This document shows, in pieces, positions 62,528 through 64,000 of a DNA stretch of 64,000 nt. The position numbers were made by a program, and so were the translations under genes. Each line of letters opens with the position of its first letter. Position 1 is the stretch's first letter. Below the pieces are notes generated by a model. It was not told the DNA's origin. It did no database searches and saw only the letters and a list, made by a program, of their open reading frames with translations. This DNA comes from Cupriavidus necator N-1. GTDB lineage: Bacteria > Pseudomonadota > Gammaproteobacteria > Burkholderiales > Burkholderiaceae. The stretch is taken from positions 992,001 to 1,056,000 of the forward strand of contig NC_015726.1 of the NCBI RefSeq assembly GCF_000219215.1, read 5' to 3'.

Positions 62528-62796
62528 TCTTTGTTGTCGCCCTTGGCATCGGATGCGGCGCTGGGGGTGTGAGTCAGCGACGGGCGGAAGCTGCCCTTGC
62601 CCGCCAGCGCCCGTGCCACCGCGGCCATCAGGTTCAGCTCGGGCTCGGTCAGCTCCGCCATATGGCGCACGGTGGCCTCGATCGCCGCGCGCTGGCGGTT
62701 GCCGAAGGGCGCGCGCGATTGTTCCACCTGCAGCTGGCTGGCGTCTTCTTTCTCTGCGCAGGCGAGACCCAGGCTGAATTTGCCGCGGACCGCCAT
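62524..62796 (-). CDS. Hypothetical protein, convergent with ureG
   Basis: 90 residues beginning [20 protein letters not shown], with a helical middle ([20 protein letters not shown]) and a polar tail. Codon third positions are strongly GC, so it looks coding, and its stop overlaps the ureG stop region by four bases. I do not recognise the family. The opposite strand is also open across this stretch. Confidence 0.55.
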   Translation of the reverse strand: MAVRGKFSLGLACAEKEDASQLQVEQSRAPFGNRQRAAIEATVRHMAELTEPELNLMAAVARALAGKGSFRPSLTHTPSAASDAKGDNKD

Positions 62797-62901
62797 GAAT
62801 GGTGGGGCTGCCTGCGCGGGGGCCTGCGGCTGTGGTCGCCCGGGCGCGGCTGCCTGCTGCTGGGCGGCGGCGAGCTGTTTGCGCCGGCGCCAGGCGTGCC
62901 G

Positions 62902-63447
62902 ATGCAGGTGCAGGCAATGGTCGACACCATCCTGGTGCGCACCGTGCCGCAAGGGCCTGCCGATGCCTCGCGGCCGGTGGCGCTGCCTGCGGGCGGATGG
63001 CACTGCGCGCTGGGCGGCATTGCCGCGGTCGAGGCCAATGGCGCAGAGGGGATGGCCGGCATGGACGTATTGCCAGCCGAGGTGGTGCGGGCACAGGACC
63101 CGCAGCCGGAGCAGGGCATGCGGCCGGAGTTCATCCGGCTCGACCAGTCAGGCGAAGACTGGGCGCAGCGGCTGCAGGCGCGCGGGCTGCGCTGGGCGCT
63201 GTGCTACCGCGGCGCCATCGGCCTGCACTGGCATGGCGCGCTGGTGCGGGCCGGCGGGGACATGGCCTTCCTGCAGCCCGGCACGCTCTACGCGCCGGAC
63301 CCGCACGAGTCATGCCGGCTGTTGCCGGGCACCGGCCTGCTGTGCTGCTTCGGACCGGGCGATGACGCGGACCTTGGCGTTGCGGCCCGCGGCGGCCGGC
63401 GCGCGGACGGATATGCCGTTGCGTGCCACGCGCTGGCGCCGGCCTGA
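62902..63447 (+). CDS. Hypothetical protein, possible cupin-like fold
   Basis: 181 residues from ATG 62902 (MQVQAMVDTILVRTVPQG). The second half (WALCYRGAIGLHWHGALVRAGG, FLQPGTLYAPDPHESCRL) has a cupin/sensor look with spaced His. GC3 is very high through the whole frame, which remains open upstream to a GTG at 62569 and is coding-like from about 62797 (GGLRLWSPGRGCLLLGGG), so the true start may be further 5'. Family not recognised. Confidence 0.5.
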   Translation: MQVQAMVDTILVRTVPQGPADASRPVALPAGGWHCALGGIAAVEANGAEGMAGMDVLPAEVVRAQDPQPEQGMRPEFIRLDQSGEDWAQRLQARGLRWALCYRGAIGLHWHGALVRAGGDMAFLQPGTLYAPDPHESCRLLPGTGLLCCFGPGDDADLGVAARGGRRADGYAVACHALAPA

Positions 63448-63458
63448 TGCCAGGCGGG

Positions 63459-63484
63459 GCAGCCGGGGCCAGGGTCCCGGCTGC
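63459..63484. terminator. Hairpin between convergent genes
   Basis: GCAGCCGGG (63459-63467) pairs exactly with CCCGGCTGC (63476-63484). No T tract on either side, so termination is uncertain. Confidence 0.35.
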
Positions 63485-63497
63485 TGCAATACCAGGC

Positions 63498-64000
63498 TCA
63501 GTGCCGCTTGTATTGCGTGGCGCCGAACAGCACCTCGCGTGCCTTGTCGTCCTGCAGCGCCTTGCGCGCGCTGGCCAGCACCTCCACGCCGCGCTTGACC
63601 GCGGGGCGCTCTGCGATCTCGTTGAACCAGCGCTTCAGGTGCGGGTAGTCGTCCAGGTCCACGCCCTGGTTCTGCCAGCTGCGCAGCCACGGGAAGGTGG
63701 CGATGTCGGCGATGGTGTACTGCTCGCCGGCCAGGTAGGCGTGCTTTGACAACTGCGTGTCGATCACTCCGTACAGGCGCCTGGCCTCGTTGGTGTAGCG
63801 GTTGACCGCGTACTCGATCTTCTCGGGCGCGTACATGCGGAAGTGGTGCGCCTGGCCCAGCATCGGGCCCACGCCGCCCATCTGGAACATCAGCCACTGC
63901 AGCGCCTCGTACTTGCCGCGCACGTCCTCGGGCAGGAACTTGCCGGTCTTGCCGGCCAGGTAGAGCAGGATGGCGCCCGATTCGAACAGCGAGATCGGCT
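63498..64000 (-). CDS. Glutathione S-transferase (YfcG/Nu-class-like), N-terminus cut by the window edge
   Basis: About 167 C-terminal residues. FESGAILLYLAGKTGKFLP is the end of the thioredoxin-like domain with the glutathione-binding E-S-G-A-I pattern. The helical domain follows: ALQWLMFQMGGVGPMLGQAHHF and GEQYTIADIATFPWLRSW with the N-capping box. Close to disulfide-bond oxidoreductase YfcG. The start codon lies beyond base 64000. Confidence 0.9.
   Translation of the reverse strand, partial: PISLFESGAILLYLAGKTGKFLPEDVRGKYEALQWLMFQMGGVGPMLGQAHHFRMYAPEKIEYAVNRYTNEARRLYGVIDTQLSKHAYLAGEQYTIADIATFPWLRSWQNQGVDLDDYPHLKRWFNEIAERPAVKRGVEVLASARKALQDDKAREVLFGATQYKRH

Overview
The window is GC-rich chromosomal DNA from a Burkholderiales betaproteobacterium, most likely Cupriavidus or Ralstonia. 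The evidence is protein similarity by eye plus gene order: ilvBHC-psd-pssA-leuA, a 14-gene nuo operon followed by a DUF2818 gene, a bo3 (cyo) oxidase operon, and urtABCDE directly joined to a urease operon. I see no insertion sequence, prophage, integrase or CRISPR array. Codon use is uniformly GC3-rich, so this reads as core genome.

Layout. 1-2000: end of an FtsX-type ABC permease, a truncated globin and a DUF924 gene. 2008-9492 (minus strand): a LOG-family hydrolase and TetR regulator; then dgkA, a GT4 glycosyltransferase and a calcineurin-like phosphoesterase behind what looks like a multi-unit PHO box; an alpha/beta hydrolase and RDD membrane protein; and an ECF sigma factor followed by DUF3619 and DUF3106 genes. 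9872-17592: branched-chain amino acid synthesis (ilvBHC, leuA) with phospholipid synthesis (psd, pssA) and a BON/LysM protein between. leuA has a clear attenuator whose leader peptide uses only the rare leucine codon CTA. 17692-19680: a small lipoprotein and an orphan branched-chain-amino-acid-type binding protein. 19854-25490: rpsO, pnp, a quinone oxidoreductase, tpiA, secG and tRNA-Leu(GAG).

25657-40982: nuoABCDEFGHIJKLMN plus a DUF2818 gene, encoding respiratory complex I. 41027-45782: a NUDIX hydrolase, then a promoter overlapped by a TetR-type inverted repeat, DUF1178, two acyl-CoA dehydrogenases and two MaoC-type hydratases. 46398-50366: cyoABCD, without cyoE. 50444-62527: sigma-54/NtrC-type control elements, the urea importer urtABCDE, then ureD, ureA, a HupE/UreJ nickel permease gene, ureB, ureC, ureE, ureF and ureG. 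The window closes with two hypothetical genes and a partial glutathione S-transferase.

The most interesting signals are regulatory. (1) A PHO-box-like array sits in front of a phosphoesterase/glycosyltransferase/diacylglycerol-kinase cassette that looks like a phosphate-starvation membrane-lipid remodelling module. (2) The leuA attenuator appears to have a leaderless leader peptide. (3) The urea uptake and urease cluster has a perfect sigma-54 promoter with NtrC-like sites. All functional statements are read from sequence motifs and gene context; no searches were run.
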